Source: Thalassia testudinum (taxonomy: Eukaryota; Streptophyta; Magnoliopsida; Alismatales; Hydrocharitaceae). Taken from it: a stretch of 64,000 bases of DNA. The translations under genes were made by a program, and so were the position numbers. Numbering within the stretch: the first letter of the stretch is position 1; every line of letters begins with the position of its first letter. The stretch is from assembly GCA_037157565.1 (NCBI GenBank), contig JAZHRO010000055.1, positions 42,439,001 through 42,503,000 of the forward strand. Direction: 5' to 3'. Below are positions 22,796 to 34,937 of this stretch, one piece after another. Below the pieces are notes generated by a model that was not told the DNA's origin, did no database searches, and saw only the letters and a list, made by a program, of their open reading frames with translations.

Positions 22796-24355
22796 TACCC
22801 CCATGCCTAGCTTTTGCTAGTCCCTTAGCAAAAACTTAAGGTTTCAACCCTTGTTCTAGACCATGAAGTTCTTAATAGCTTCAGATAAGTGCTTTTTCAT
22901 TTGAGCTTAGATTAGGTTAGAATGCTGACCATAGGCCTAAAAGGTACTCTAGTACCAATCAAGATCCAAATCTGTCTAGCTTTAGCCTCAGTCTTTAGCA
23001 AAGGTTTTTAAGGCCCACAAGAACTAACCTAAGGTTTATTGGACTTTGTGGTTAAAGCACCCATGCTTGAAATGATTTTAGCCCTGGCTCAGTTCGCAGT
23101 GCGTTTTGTAAGAGAGAGATAGAAAGTTATTCTGTTTGGAGAGTTTTCTCTCTCTTTTTCTTTTTAGTTCTAGCCTAGGATTGGCTTTTCAACACGGTCT
23201 GTATCAGATTCCTTGCTCCCATCATCAATCCTCAAGGGTTCCTGGCAATCGATGCTTCGAGATAGCACCGCCCATGGCAACCCCCGGAACCCTGGCTATT
23301 GAGATTTCGAGATAATCCCATCCATGGTGTTCCGTGGCCGAATCCAGACCCTGGCAATTGACACTTCGAGATAATGCCATCCATGGAATCTGAATCAGCA
23401 GAGTGCTTACATGCCCCCAGTAGGATATGTAAATATCCTAAGAGACAGGCACCGAGGAGATGATATTTTGTTACGCATCTTCGAGGGGATTTCCCGCCTC
23501 TCCGCGCTGGGAACTCGTCCAAATCAACTTGTGTTGATCGGCCGCTCCTATTCTAGGTGTTCTTTTCAGAATTTTGCGACGCTTCTGCGTGATTTTGATT
23601 TTTACGCTCACTGAGCCAGGCTGTGTGTGAGGTTAGGGTGCTTAGGTTATTGAGTCCCGTAAACCAAAAATTAGTTAACGAGGCCAAATACTCCCTAAGC
23701 CTTAGACCTAATACTTCAGCTTTTCATTTTCCTCAACCTCTTGAGGAATGTCTGGATCTTAATGGGTACTAAGAGTCTATTCAAGAATGCCTAAGGTTTG
23801 CGTTCTTACTAATCTCATTATGCACTTTTCAGTTATTTTCTTGAATGAGGTCTAGAACTTAGGTTAATTCCTTAGTTCCTTACTAATGACTATCACCTTT
23901 TCTCATAATTTTGTGCTCCTTTTTCATTTTGTTTCTTTTCTCCTTCTTCTTCACAAAATTTCCTTCTCCTTTTATTCTTTTTCGAAAAAATTTTTAATTT
24001 TTATGGTGTTTTTGGCATATGTGAATTTTTTTGTTTGAAACCTTTTCTTACAAGTTTTGCACTTTCATACCCCCCCCATGCCTAAGATTTGCAATGTCCT
24101 CATTGTAACCTAGGGGGTTTTTATTTAACTTAGTTCATTCCTTAAGACAGAAATTTGGATGAGTGGATGGGTCGGGTTGAATTTTTGCGGACGATTTCTA
24201 ATCCCAGATGCAAGAATCTGAGGTGGGGTCGGCTGTCTACAAGGGTGAACCTTAAGTGCAAAAAGGTGTCAGAAAAAGTTTTGGATTTTTAGGAAAATGA
24301 CGGGTTGCCTCCCATTAAGCGCTGAGTTTTACGCCATCGGCTGGGCGCAATAAAC
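22796..24355 (-). other. Ath-2 3' non-coding region with polypurine tract
   Basis: About 1.56 kb lies between the integrase end and the 3' LTR, with no ORF resembling the env-like gene of some Athila elements. The polypurine tract (GCATGGGGGTA on the minus strand) adjoins the LTR at 22796-22806. Much of this region is homologous to 34938-36530 in Ath-1, although the coding parts differ. Confidence 0.7.
23237..23392 (-). repeat. Triplicated motif in the Ath-2 3' non-coding region
   Basis: Three imperfect copies of a unit of about 40 bp start at 23241, 23291 and 23350. Each has CCTGGCAATYGA, a TTCGAGATA core and end CCATGG (or CATGG). The same three-copy arrangement occurs in Ath-1 at about 35395-35545, so it predates the split of the two elements. 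Confidence 0.6.
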
Positions 24356-27300
24356 TCAAGGGGAATGGAGGATATAAGATGCTTCAGCCAAATCAGTAGA
24401 AGTCACATCAATGAACGGCTTGAGTCTCTGACCGTTCACGATGAAAGGTTCAGAATCATGGCTGAGTGGACTGATTTCGATTGCTCCATTTCCAAAAACC
24501 TGTCGGACCAAATATGGTCCGACCCACTTGGATCTCAGTTTTCCTGGGAAAAGTTTTAGTCGGGCATCAAAGAGTAGGACCTTTTGACCAGGATGAAAGA
24601 TCTTTCTCGAGATGTGTTTGTCGTGGAAGGCTTTAACTCGCTCCTTGTAGATTCGCGAGTTCTCGTACGCGTCTAGGCGTAATTCATCGATCTCGCTGAT
24701 TTGGAGTTTTCTGTGGGTTCCAGCCTTGGAAAGATCTAGATTACAGTTCCGTACTGCCCAATAGGCTTTATGCTCTAGTTCGACGGGAAGGTGACATGCC
24801 TTTTCGTACACCAGTCTAAAGGGAGACATGCCCAATTGGGTCTTGTGGGCGGTCCTATAGGCCCACAATGCTTCCGGAACTCGGGACGACCAGTCCTTCC
24901 TGTCGGGTCGAACAGTGACTTGCAGGATTTTCTTGATCTCCCGATTAGACAGCTCAGCTAGACCATTAGTTTGGGGGTGGTAAGGAGTAGAGATTCGGTG
25001 AGACACCCCGTATTTGGTCATCAGTGACCTAAACTGAGCATTTGTGAAATGGGTCCCCCCATCAGAGATTATTGCACGAGGAATCCCGAACCTTGAGAAA
25101 ATGTTTTGATGAATGAATTTGAGAACGATTTTGTGATCACAGGTTCGGGTCGGTATGGCTTCGATCCATTTGGACACGTAGTCCACAGCCAACAGAATGT
25201 ATTCGAAACCATCCGAAACAGGAAAGGGGCCCATAAAATCAATCCCCTAAACATCAAAGATTTCGCATACTAGGATCGGTTGCATAGGCATCATGCCGCG
25301 ATGGCTCATGTTGCCCAAAGTCTGGCAACGACTGCATGCCTTGCAGTGACTGTACGCGTCTTTGAACAGTGTGGGCTAGTAAAAGCCGCACTGGAGGACT
25401 TTTGATGCGGTTTTATGCCCGGCGAAATGGCCACCGCATGCCTGGTCATGGCAGAAAGAGAGGATATTGTTGAATTCCTCTTCCGGGACACATTTCCGGA
25501 TGATCTGATCGGCACCTATGCGGAAGAGGTACGGGTCTTCCCAAATGTAATACTTGGCATCGGAGCGTAATTTGTCCTTCTTGGCCTTCGGCCAATCGGA
25601 CGGGATCTGATGAGATGCCAAGTAATTTACTACATTAGCAAACCATGGAAGGCTAGTACCATTAGTCAGCAGGTGCTCATCGGGAAAATGCTCAGTGATG
25701 GGTCCGGAAGGGTCAATTATTTCAGAAGGAAGACGGGACAAGTGATCAGCTACCACATTTTGCTTTCCCGCTTTGTCGCGAATCTCAAGGCCAAATTCTT
25801 GCAACAGCAAGATCCATCGGATTAATCGAGGTTTCGCGTCCTTCTTTGCAAGGAGATGCCTCACAGCTGTGTGATCTGAGTATATGATGATACGGGAACC
25901 CAGAAGGTACGATCTGAATTTTTCTAGGGCAAATACTACAGCTAGTAGCTCTTTCTCAGTAACCGTATAGTTACGCTGAGCTTCATCGAGTGTTTTGCTG
26001 GCGTAGTAAATGACCACAGGTTTCCCGTCAATTTTCTGCCCCAAAACCGCTCCTACAGCGAAGTCGGATGCATCGCACATGATCTCAAAGGGTTGAGACC
26101 AATCAGGGGACTGTAGGATCGGGGCTTGGGTGACTCGGTCACGCAGGATTTCAAATGCTTGAGTGCATTCCTTGGAAATTTCGAAAGGAACATCCTTGGA
26201 GAGAAGAGTGGTTAGGGGGCGCGCGATTTTTGAAAAATCAGGGATAAATCGTCGATAAAAACCGACATGCCCTAAAAAGGAACGGATGTCCCTGATCGAG
26301 CTAGGCATAGGAAGGTGAGAAATCAAATTAACCTTAGCTCGATCCACTTGGATACCTTTTTCCGAAATTGAGTGTCCCAGGACAATTCCCTCAGGCACCA
26401 TGAAATGGCTCTTTTCCCAGGAAAGAACCAAATTCACATCGATGCACCGCCTGAGTATCTGGACCAAGTGCTGGAGGCAATCGTCGAATGATGCTCCGAA
26501 AACTGAGAAGTCATCCATGAAGACTTCCAGATAATCACCTACCATATCTGAGAATATGGCAAGCATGCATCGCTGAAAAGTAGCGGGTGCATTGCAAAGA
26601 CCGAAAGGCATCCTTCGGAAAGCGTATGTTCCGAAGGGGCAGGTGAACGTGGTCTTTTCTTGGTCCTCAGGATGGATTGCCACCTGGTTATAACCGGAGT
26701 ACCCGTCAAGAAAGCAGAAGAACCTATTTCCCGCAAGTTTTTCGAGAATTTGATCAATGAAGGGTAGTGGGAAATGATCCTTCTTCGTGGAGGAATTGAG
26801 TCGGCGGTAATCTATACAGACTCTCCACGAGTTGGCTAATCGGGTAGGAATGATTTCTCCGGTCTCAGTCGTTATAGTGGTGAGTCCTGCCTTCTTGGGC
26901 ACGACCTGAATTGGGCTCACCCAACGACTATCGGAGATCAGGTAGATGATTCCGGCATCTAACCACTTGATGATCTCCTTTTTCACGACCTCCTGCAGAT
27001 TGGGGTTTAAGCGTCTCTGCATTTCACGAGAAGGTCGTGTGCCCTCTTCTGAATAGATATGATGAGTACAATAAGAGGGACTTATTCCAGTCAAATCATC
27101 GAGAGTCCATCCGATGGCTCTGCGATGTTGCTGGAGGACAACAATCAGACGGGATTCTTGTTCAGGACTGAGGTTGGAATTGATAATCACAGGAAGGGTC
27201 TGATTAGAACCCAAAAAGATGTATTTCAAGTGAGCAGGAAGGGGTTTCAGTTCGAGGATGGGGTTATCAGCAGCAGCGGGTGGTTCAGTATAGATGTGAG

Positions 27301-30055
27301 GTTCATGGGTGGGAGTTACTGGGTTGTTCATATCTGGATTCGACTCCTCTGTTTGCGGGTCAAGATCCTTCTGTGGTTGATGAGGCATAATCGAGTCATT
27401 CTGGAAGTGTGATTCATCAACCAAAGTCTTGATGTCACAAATTTGTTCGATGACACCGCAATTAATTCCTTGTTGGGCCTTAAATATATCAATTTTCAGT
27501 GTTTGATCTCCAAACTTAAGCTCTATTTGGCCCTCCTCACAGCTGATGTTGGCTCTAGCAGTATCCAAGAAAGGTCTGCCTAGAATGATTGGTGTATCCC
27601 TAGGGTTCTCAGGTGCGTCCATATCTAAGACTATAAAGTCCACTGGAAAATAGAAATCCTGCACTCTTACGATAACATCCTCGAGAATCCCTTTTGGTGA
27701 CTTTATAGATCGATCTGCTAATTGTAATGTCACCTCGGTTGGTTTTAGCTCAGATTCTTCTAGATGGTCAAGTAAGGATGTGGGTATCAGGTTTATGGAT
27801 GCACCCAAGTCTAACAATGCTCTATCAAATTGGGTACCACCTATCTTGCAGGAAATCAGGGGAGTCCCAGGATCTTTTGCCTTGGGTGGGAGTCTACTGA
27901 GGATTATAGAGCTGGCTTGCTCTGACAGAACAATTGGGCTCCCTCCCTTGGTTCGCGGCTTACGCTGGGGTGTACATATATTCTTTAGAAATCGTGCGTA
28001 AGCTGGTACGTGGCGGATTGCATCCATCAAGGGGATGTTTATGTGGACCTGCTCAAAGAGCTTGACCAGGTCCTCCTCAGGGGCCACGGGTTTGGTGGTC
28101 TTCTTTCCCTTGGTCAAGGCCTCAGGAAACGGGATCTTGGTTGGTTCTTCTAGGATAGGTCCAGGTTGTGGATCCGGAACAGCGGTATCTTGGATAACTA
28201 TCCTAGGGTCATGGTTATCATGCTTGGAGTGGTTTGGATAATGCGGGTCTTGAGTTGTTTTACCACTACGTGTTGTTACAGAATTTAATCCGGCCTGATT
28301 TTGGTTTGGGTTTGGTAAGAGGGGTGGCTGCTGCTGAAATCCCGCATAAGAAGTTGAGGCTTCCATCTCGTCTGGAGATGGAGCAGTAGGGGCCTGATAA
28401 ATCCATTGAGCGTGGCCTAAATTTGGATTCATAACGCGCTTCTGGGTTGGCACGTTATTTGGGTTAGGAAGAGGTTGGGAAGGGAGTGTGCCTGGCTTGC
28501 GAGAATTTGCCAACTGGGCCAGTTGAGTTTTAACCTCTGTAAGTTCGTCCTTGTGCTGTTTTTGAATAGCCGCATTCGTTTTTTGAATGTCAGCCAGAGT
28601 CTGAAGGATTAGGGACATTTGATCCTGATTTGGCCCTGATGGATAAGTAGGGTTGGGCCGAGGCTGAGGCGGCTGGTAATGACGAGAGGGCTGTGGGCGG
28701 GACTGAAAAGGTGGTCTTTGGGTTTGGGAATTTCCCGCCCACTGAAAATTGGGATGGTTTCGCCATCCAGGGTTGTAAGTGTTGGAGAATGGGTCGTTCT
28801 GGATGGCGTTGAGGTCCTCGCAGGTCTGAGGAACCTCCTGAGAATCAGGGAAAGGGGGAATGGTGTTCCCCGGGCTGGTGTAGAAAGGATCGGATGATCC
28901 TCCGATCCAAGAATCAGATGGGGATGGATATGGATCCATCCTAGGGGAAGATCGGTGGAGGATGTTTTGCACAGTCTCCTGTGTGGAAGGAGGTTGTGCA
29001 AAGGAGTTACGCGCGGAGGTGGCTCGCTGCAAGTGCTGAGTCAGCTCATCCACCTTCTTTTCAATGATTGAGACCTTGTCCAATCGACTGGCCATTAATT
29101 CCAGGTCGACTGATGCGGATAGGCCCTGCGTCTCATGTGCTCCCTTAAGATTCGTCGCTGCGCGGGTATTCGTCTTGTCGAATAATCCCATGGAGTCATT
29201 GTTGATGGAGTTCTCGCACATGTTTTTGAGAATCTCCCATACGGTGTCTTCATGTTGACCCATGATGTTTCCTCCGCAAGTTGCATTGACGAAAAGACGG
29301 ATGTCCTCACGGAGTCCCTGGTAAAAAGATTGGACTTGTTCCCATTTAGGAACTCCTTGATGGGGGCACTTTCTCATGAGATCCTGAAAACGATCCCATG
29401 CCTCATGGAGAGGTTCTCCTGATTGTTGAGTGAAGTGTGTAATCTGATGGCGCAAGGCGTTGGTCCGACCAACGGGAAAAAACTTTTTCAAAAACTCGGA
29501 TTGAAGTTCTTCCCAAGTGTTGATCGGCCGGGTCTGAGTTTGATACCAATGGGCGGCCTTGTCCATAAGAGAAAAGGAGAACATCTTCATGAGAAGAATA
29601 TCCCGATTTTGCGCATCTGATCCAAAAGTGTGGGCCAGATGCTTTAGCTGTTTGATGTGCTGGAAGGGATCTTCAGAATTAAGCCCATGGAATTTAGGTA
29701 TAGCATGAATCATGTTGGGCTTTAATTCGGAATCAGGTCCTCCAGTCGGGATTCTGACTCGAGGCTCAATGGCCACCGCAGCAGGATTGTAGTGGTCCCG
29801 CATCATAGGACGCTGTGGTGGGTGCACGAAGTTTTGGAAGAGGTCATTGAGTCGCTGGAGCTGGTGTTCCAGATTATTTTCTTCCTCAACTGGCTGAGCC
29901 ATGATGGGGGAAGAAGAAGAACTTGGTTCTGAATCAGAAGAGAGAATAATGTGAGGGTGTTGATGCACAAACACGGGCGTCGAGGCTTGGCCTTGACGAG
30001 AGCGAATTTCTAAAGGAGGTCTTAAGGGTGGTCTTAAGGACCTCCTTCCGTACAT
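24356..30055 (-). pseudogene. Ath-2 gag-pol polyprotein with two amber codons
   Basis: A single frame of about 1,900 codons runs from Met at 30055 to the stop at 24356, broken by TAG at 25376-25378 (codon 1560) and 25247-25249 (codon 1603). Both lie where the family has Trp, so TGG-to-TAG changes are likely. Domains in order: gag (about residues 110-260, WEELQSEFLKKFFP); the Athila-type NPGWRNHPNFQW near 430; protease active site LLDLGASINLIP near 750; RT about 1010-1230 with catalytic FMDDFSVF near 1180; RNase H about 1320-1440 (CDASDFAVGA, TEKELLAVVFAL, DHLSRL); integrase zinc finger (HFAGH, CKACSRC) around the first amber; and catalytic D, D, E in [17 protein letters not shown] and [10 protein letters not shown]. 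The start is supported by the parallel MFGRRSSRPPLRPP in Ath-1. All catalytic residues look intact. Confidence 0.95.
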
Positions 30056-30959
30056 GCACTGTTGGAAGAGGTAAGTTTAGAAGGTGCTGGACCCAATCAA
30101 GACACCCAAAAATGTGTTGGGTGACTATAGAGGCGCGGGGCAGATGGACCCCTTGATCAGAAAGATCGTCCACCTGAGAATTACCTGGGCAGCCAGAGAG
30201 GGAGAGTCCCGCGAAGACCCCTACACAGTAGAGCATCCCCACGGGTTACAGGGTTTCCCCCACCCGACCTCTCTTGTCACTGCGGTTCCAGGTAGACCAG
30301 AATGGGGATCTTGACCTCTTAAGTCTACCAATTTTAAGATCAGGGTGCTTAAGGTTTCACTTGAACTTTAGTCTTTTAAGTGCAAAGAGTGACCTAATTT
30401 AAGGTTGGTTGACCCAAGGGGTCAACTTTACCTCTTGTTTTCTTTGAGAGCTTTTAGGTCTTGTCTTTTAGGGTTCAAGTGTTTAGAGAGCCAATTGTTT
30501 TAGGTTTTCTTTGAATAGGTATTTTCAATCAATGGTTTAGGCACACTTCTTTTGGATTTTCTCCATTCTTGATTTAAGTAGTGTGTCTCTAAAACCCTAA
30601 TGTTGAATCTTATGTTGGCTCTACTTGGTCCAGTTAGTTCTTTGTTGGGTAATTAGGGCTCAAGCAAGAATGTGTTAGCCCTTAAATACCCTTAATAGTG
30701 TGCAGGACTAATGAGTTGAAAACATGCAACTCTTTATGGTTACTAATTATGGAAGACAGGTTAGCCCTATATTGCTTGTTCTTTTCTTTTCTTCCTCTTT
30801 AGAGTTTAGGGGTTAATAGCGAGAGGAAAAATTTACCTGTCCTCGGAGTGGTTGTCGTGCGGTTGCTTGTCTTCTTGATTTCCTGTAGCTGCACAAAAGA
30901 GAGGAGATTATCAGAAATTAAAAAGAAACAGGAATGTTTACCTCTAGAATAGCCGTTGC

Positions 30960-30977
30960 TCCCCGGCAACGGCGCCA
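30960..30977 (-). promoter_or_regulatory. Ath-2 primer binding site (tRNA-Asp type)
   Basis: The plus strand reads TCCCCGGCAACGGCGCCA, the 3' end of plant tRNA-Asp. Its complement on the minus strand is the primer site used by Athila-type elements. It lies 5 bp inside the 5' LTR edge at 30983. Confidence 0.9.
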
Positions 30978-30982
30978 AAAAC

Positions 30983-33733
30983 TGGTGGCGAACCTTCCTC
31001 TATAGTTTTATTATATCGTCGTAGTATAGTATAGAGAGAGGTGATTACTAGTTTAATACAATTTGTTACTCAGAAAATGAAAGAGTTCCCGAGGTCGAAC
31101 TCAGGGAGCAAGTTGTATTCTAGGGGTACAAGTTTCTTTTACAAAAATAAAGAAAGAGAGAGAGAGAATTTGTTGTCTTTTCTTCTTTTCTCTTTGCTTC
31201 TCCTCTTCTTCCTTCTCAGATCTTCTGTTATCTTCCTTTGTTCTTCTTCTTTATCTGCAGTGGTGATGTTCTTCTTCTTCTTTCAGCTGTTCCTGCTCTT
31301 CCTTTTTCTTCTGCAGAGCGGTCCTGTTCTTCTTCTTTTCCTTTCTTCAGATCTTCTCCTTTCTTCAGATCTTCTTCTCGTGCTCTTCTTCTTTCAGTTC
31401 TTCCCTTGGCCTCTCTGTGTTCTCCTCTGCCTCGCCTTCCTTCTGCCGTCTTTGCCTTCAGGACGTCGTCTGATTTTCCAATCAGACGACTTAAACCGCC
31501 GTTGCTACAGTGTCGCTCGGTGATCCTCCTTCCTTCAGCCTTCGTCTTCTTCCACGGTTCTTCTTCACCTGTGCCTGCACACTTACACAGCTTGATCAGA
31601 GGGGCAAAACCTATCTCTACCCTCCCCCGCGTCTCTCTCTCACAGAAACCGCTCTTAGGATAGCTCTCCCAGAGCTGCCGGGTACGGGTCGCGCCCGGGT
31701 CCAGGCCCACCGACGTGCGTGGTGGGCGAGGAGTGCAGGTCAGTCTAAGTCGGGTCGGGCCAGGTCCGCGAGGCGTGAGCGCGGACGAGACCGGGTCGAG
31801 CGAGCGAGTGAGTGAGAGGGACCTCACCCCGTGCTCAGGAGGCAACGAGCATAAGGCACCTTTTGCCTTTATGCGGGCGCTCTCCTCTGAAAGGTTACGA
31901 GGTGGGACTAAATGTCCCACCCCAAATTGGGTGCGTGCGCGGAGGAAGCAGCGGCAGCCGAGGCGAAGCGCGGGGGCTTCGCGCGAGAGCTTCGCCTCAA
32001 CTGCAGCCTGGTACTTCGCGGCGACGCCTCGCACTGTCTGGGAGGGTGACCTGGGCGCGGCGCACCTGGGGCAGCAGGTGAAGAAGGTGCTTCGCTTCAA
32101 CAATGGCGGCGACGAGCGCAGGTACCTGCCCACAGAAAAACGGCCTCTCGGCCCAATCAGAAGCGCGGAGGACCTCCGCCGTGGCACGGCGAAGGTGGTC
32201 GGGGGGTGTGCAGGTGGCGGGGCGGAGCCCAAGGGCTGCTGTAGGTCGGACTGTGGGTCGGAAGATGGGTTTGTTCGGTGGAGTTGCAGAGGGTGCTGTG
32301 GGGGAAGTGGAAGGGCGGAGGTTGATCAGGGTGAGGAGGCGGAGGTTCTGCGGTGGTCGGCGAGCCGTGTGGGTTGCTGGAGTGATGGGAGCGGCTCGTC
32401 GGAGGATGGCCGGAGGCGGAGAAGGTGAGGGTGATTGGTCGGAATCGAGGGCGACAGTAAATGTTTAAAGTGAGGAAAAGGAAGAGGGGAGGAGGAGTTC
32501 AACCTACTTAGCAGGACGAGGAGGGGCCGGAGCGGGCGACAGTCGTATCGACTGTCGCCGGAGAAGAAGATGCCCGGGGGAAGGGGCGGCGGCGAGCAGA
32601 GGGCCGGAGAGGCGCCAACTGGGTGCGGCGTGGCGCGGGAAGAGCGAGGGAGAGAAGTCTCTGCTGCTGGTATTGCGGCAGAGCGAAGAGGAGGAGGAGG
32701 AAGAACCGCCGGAGCTGGTGGGCGTCTGCCGGAGTGAGAGGAGAGGAAAGTTGGGGGTTTTCTCCGTCAGATCCGAGCTCCCTCGAACGGTGGGGCGACG
32801 GGGGGTATTTATAGGGTAGAATCAGAGAGGAGGGCGGAGGGAGACGACGTGTCTCCCTCGCCGGAGGACTTCGGAGATGGAAACCCATACCGTCCGTGCG
32901 TTCGCACGGCCGGTATGGTGGGTTGCAGCGACCAGGGGGTGTTCCTGCGACGGCTGACGACGCAGGGCACCCCCGGTTGACTTGCCAGCCCCTCCCCCTC
33001 ACCCTGCGCGGCGCCATGCTCCGCGCAAGGTCGCCGGAGCATGGTGCTGGCAGGTTTTGGCAGGAGGGACCTGAATGCAAAGAACGAAGGAGAGTTAGGG
33101 GCATAAATGTGAGGGTTCAAAAGTTGAGGGTCAAAAAGTAAATATATGAGGACCAAAGTGCAAAGTTGGTCAAGAAGGTTTCTTCTTAGGCTCAAGTTTT
33201 TATACATGACTAATTAGGACCTAAGGAATTTGATGGTGAATTTTATTTCTAGATTAAACCTTGTTTGACCGGTCAATTTATGCAAAAACCCAAATTAAGT
33301 TATTAATTGGGCATGGTTCTCAATATAGGTCAAAATGGGTTCTGAAGGCCAAATTGAAGGTTCTAAACCCTAGAGATTATTTTTATATGAATTTTAGAGG
33401 GTTTATTCTATTTTTACTTTGCCTCGAACCTCGTGAATTGAAGTGGGTTTGCTTTAGGGTTACGGATTATCATTTAGTTCCTTGGAATTGCTGTAGCCCT
33501 TATCAGATCATCCCATTTTCCTTCTCATTCGATTTGTTTGACCTGTGTTTGGACCCTGAATTACCCTGTATGCAGATTATACTGGTAAAATTGAATTTTT
33601 ACCCCTTATGACTTGTTTTCTCCTTAAACTCAGAATTCTTTGAGTTAAGCCTTTCCTTGAGTTATGTAGGAGCTTTTATCCTTTGTATTGGGTCAAAATG
33701 AGCTAGTTATGGCTCATGATGAGGTTCTCATCA
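30983..33733 (-). repeat. Ath-2 5' LTR
   Basis: This 2751-bp LTR is the promoter-bearing copy. The minus-strand TATA box is at about 32805-32816 and the upstream inverted repeat at 32882-32924. Its 3-bp deletion near 31355, 3-bp insertion near 32695 and 1-bp change near 32938 distinguish it from the 3' LTR. Confidence 0.95.
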
Positions 33734-33738
33734 ATGGG

Positions 33739-34937
33739 TCGATAGTGGAGAAGACGAAAGCTCCAGGAGAGGGAACGACGATGAGGAGGAGGTTGGAGGA
33801 CACTGCGTAGGTATGGCGAGGTGAGGTTTGAAACGAGGAAGAAGAACCAGTCGCCTATTGTACATGGCGGCCAGCGAAGTGAATGGAGGATGGTGGTCGC
33901 TGGAGACGAGTCAGAGCAAGCTAGAGGTGGAGGAAAATAAGATGTTTATGGCCCAAAAACTCACTAAGGAGGTGAGGTAGGACTTGGGTAGCTTTTATAG
34001 GCCAAAGGCGAGCCTTCTAGCTTGGAAACAAGCTTGAAGGCTTCGCAAAATCAAGGATGGGGATCCGTGAATTCAAGGAGTTCGCATGAGCTCCATGAAG
34101 GGATTTGGAAGGTAGGAGTAGGTCCAAATTGCAGAGGATTTCGTCACAAATCCTTCTTCCAATTTCGGAAGGGTTCCACTGTGGAATCATGGAGAAAATC
34201 GAGATTAAAGGTCGTCGGCGATGGGTTTAGGATTATAAAGGTGGTAGGGACCTATTTGTGAAGAATAGGATGAATTTAGGGGGTTTTTGCAAAAATTTCA
34301 GAAGTTGAGGGGCTTCTTGTAAGGAAAAGAGTCAGAATAAGATTAAAACACAAACTGGGTCGAGATGATCTCAGATTGGGTCCAAATTTTGGTAAAAACC
34401 TAATTTGGACCCAAAAAATCTAATGGTGAAGTTAGATTTTGGTTTTGACTAAGTTTGACTAGGTAATTTATGCAAAAATCTAAATTAGCTAATTGTCTAT
34501 CTAAGACTATTTTAGGTCAAATTGGGTTTAGATGGTCAAATCAAGGATAACAAACCTTAGAGAATATTTTTTTCATGATTTTTAGAAGGCTTAGATGAAT
34601 TTTATCCTGACCAGAACCTCAGTTAATTAAGCGGGTATATTTTTAGGGTTTCAGATGTCCATTAATTCTTAAAATGCATGAAAATTCGTTTTGTTTTTCC
34701 TAAATCCACTTATTAGATATTAATGACCATTTGAAATTTAATAAACCCCTGAAATACTCCATGGTTATGCTGTATTTATGGAATGCTATTAATTTTGCAG
34801 AAATAACCCTGTATTCTTCTCTTCTTTTCAAAACAGGATAATTTGCCCTTAGAACCTTTTGATGTATTTGTAGGAGTTTTTATCAACCTTATGAGACCAA
34901 ATTGATCTAGTTATGGCTTATGATGGTGTTCCCATCA
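33739..34937 (-). repeat. Ath-1 3' LTR, segment right of Ath-2
   Basis: It resumes TCGATAGTGGAGAAGACG after the second ATGGG and ends GTGTTCCCATCA. With 18670-20043 it makes 2573 bp, equal to the other Ath-1 LTR. Confidence 0.9.

Larger units (their letters stand above)
20044..33733 (-). mobile_element. Ath-2: young full-length Athila-like Ty3/gypsy element
   Basis: This 13,690-bp element is flanked by ATGGG (20039-20043 and 33734-33738). On the minus strand: 5' LTR 30983-33733 (2751 bp), primer site 30960-30977, leader, gag-pol 30055-24356, 3' non-coding region, polypurine tract 22796-22806, and 3' LTR 20044-22795 (2752 bp). By eye the LTRs differ by about 26 substitutions and 3 short indels, near 1%. 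At the often used rate of 1.3e-8 per site per year this is roughly 0.35 million years. It interrupts the Ath-1 3' LTR. Two nonsense codons make it non-autonomous as read. Confidence 0.95.

Noticed and set aside
22796..24355. Search for an env-like ORF, which some Athila elements carry
   Set aside because: No open frame of useful length or transmembrane segment between integrase and the 3' LTR; only non-coding repeats are seen.
30960..30977. Sequence identical to a tRNA-Asp 3' end, considered as a tRNA gene
   Set aside because: Only the last 18 bases match and it abuts an LTR, so it is a primer binding site.
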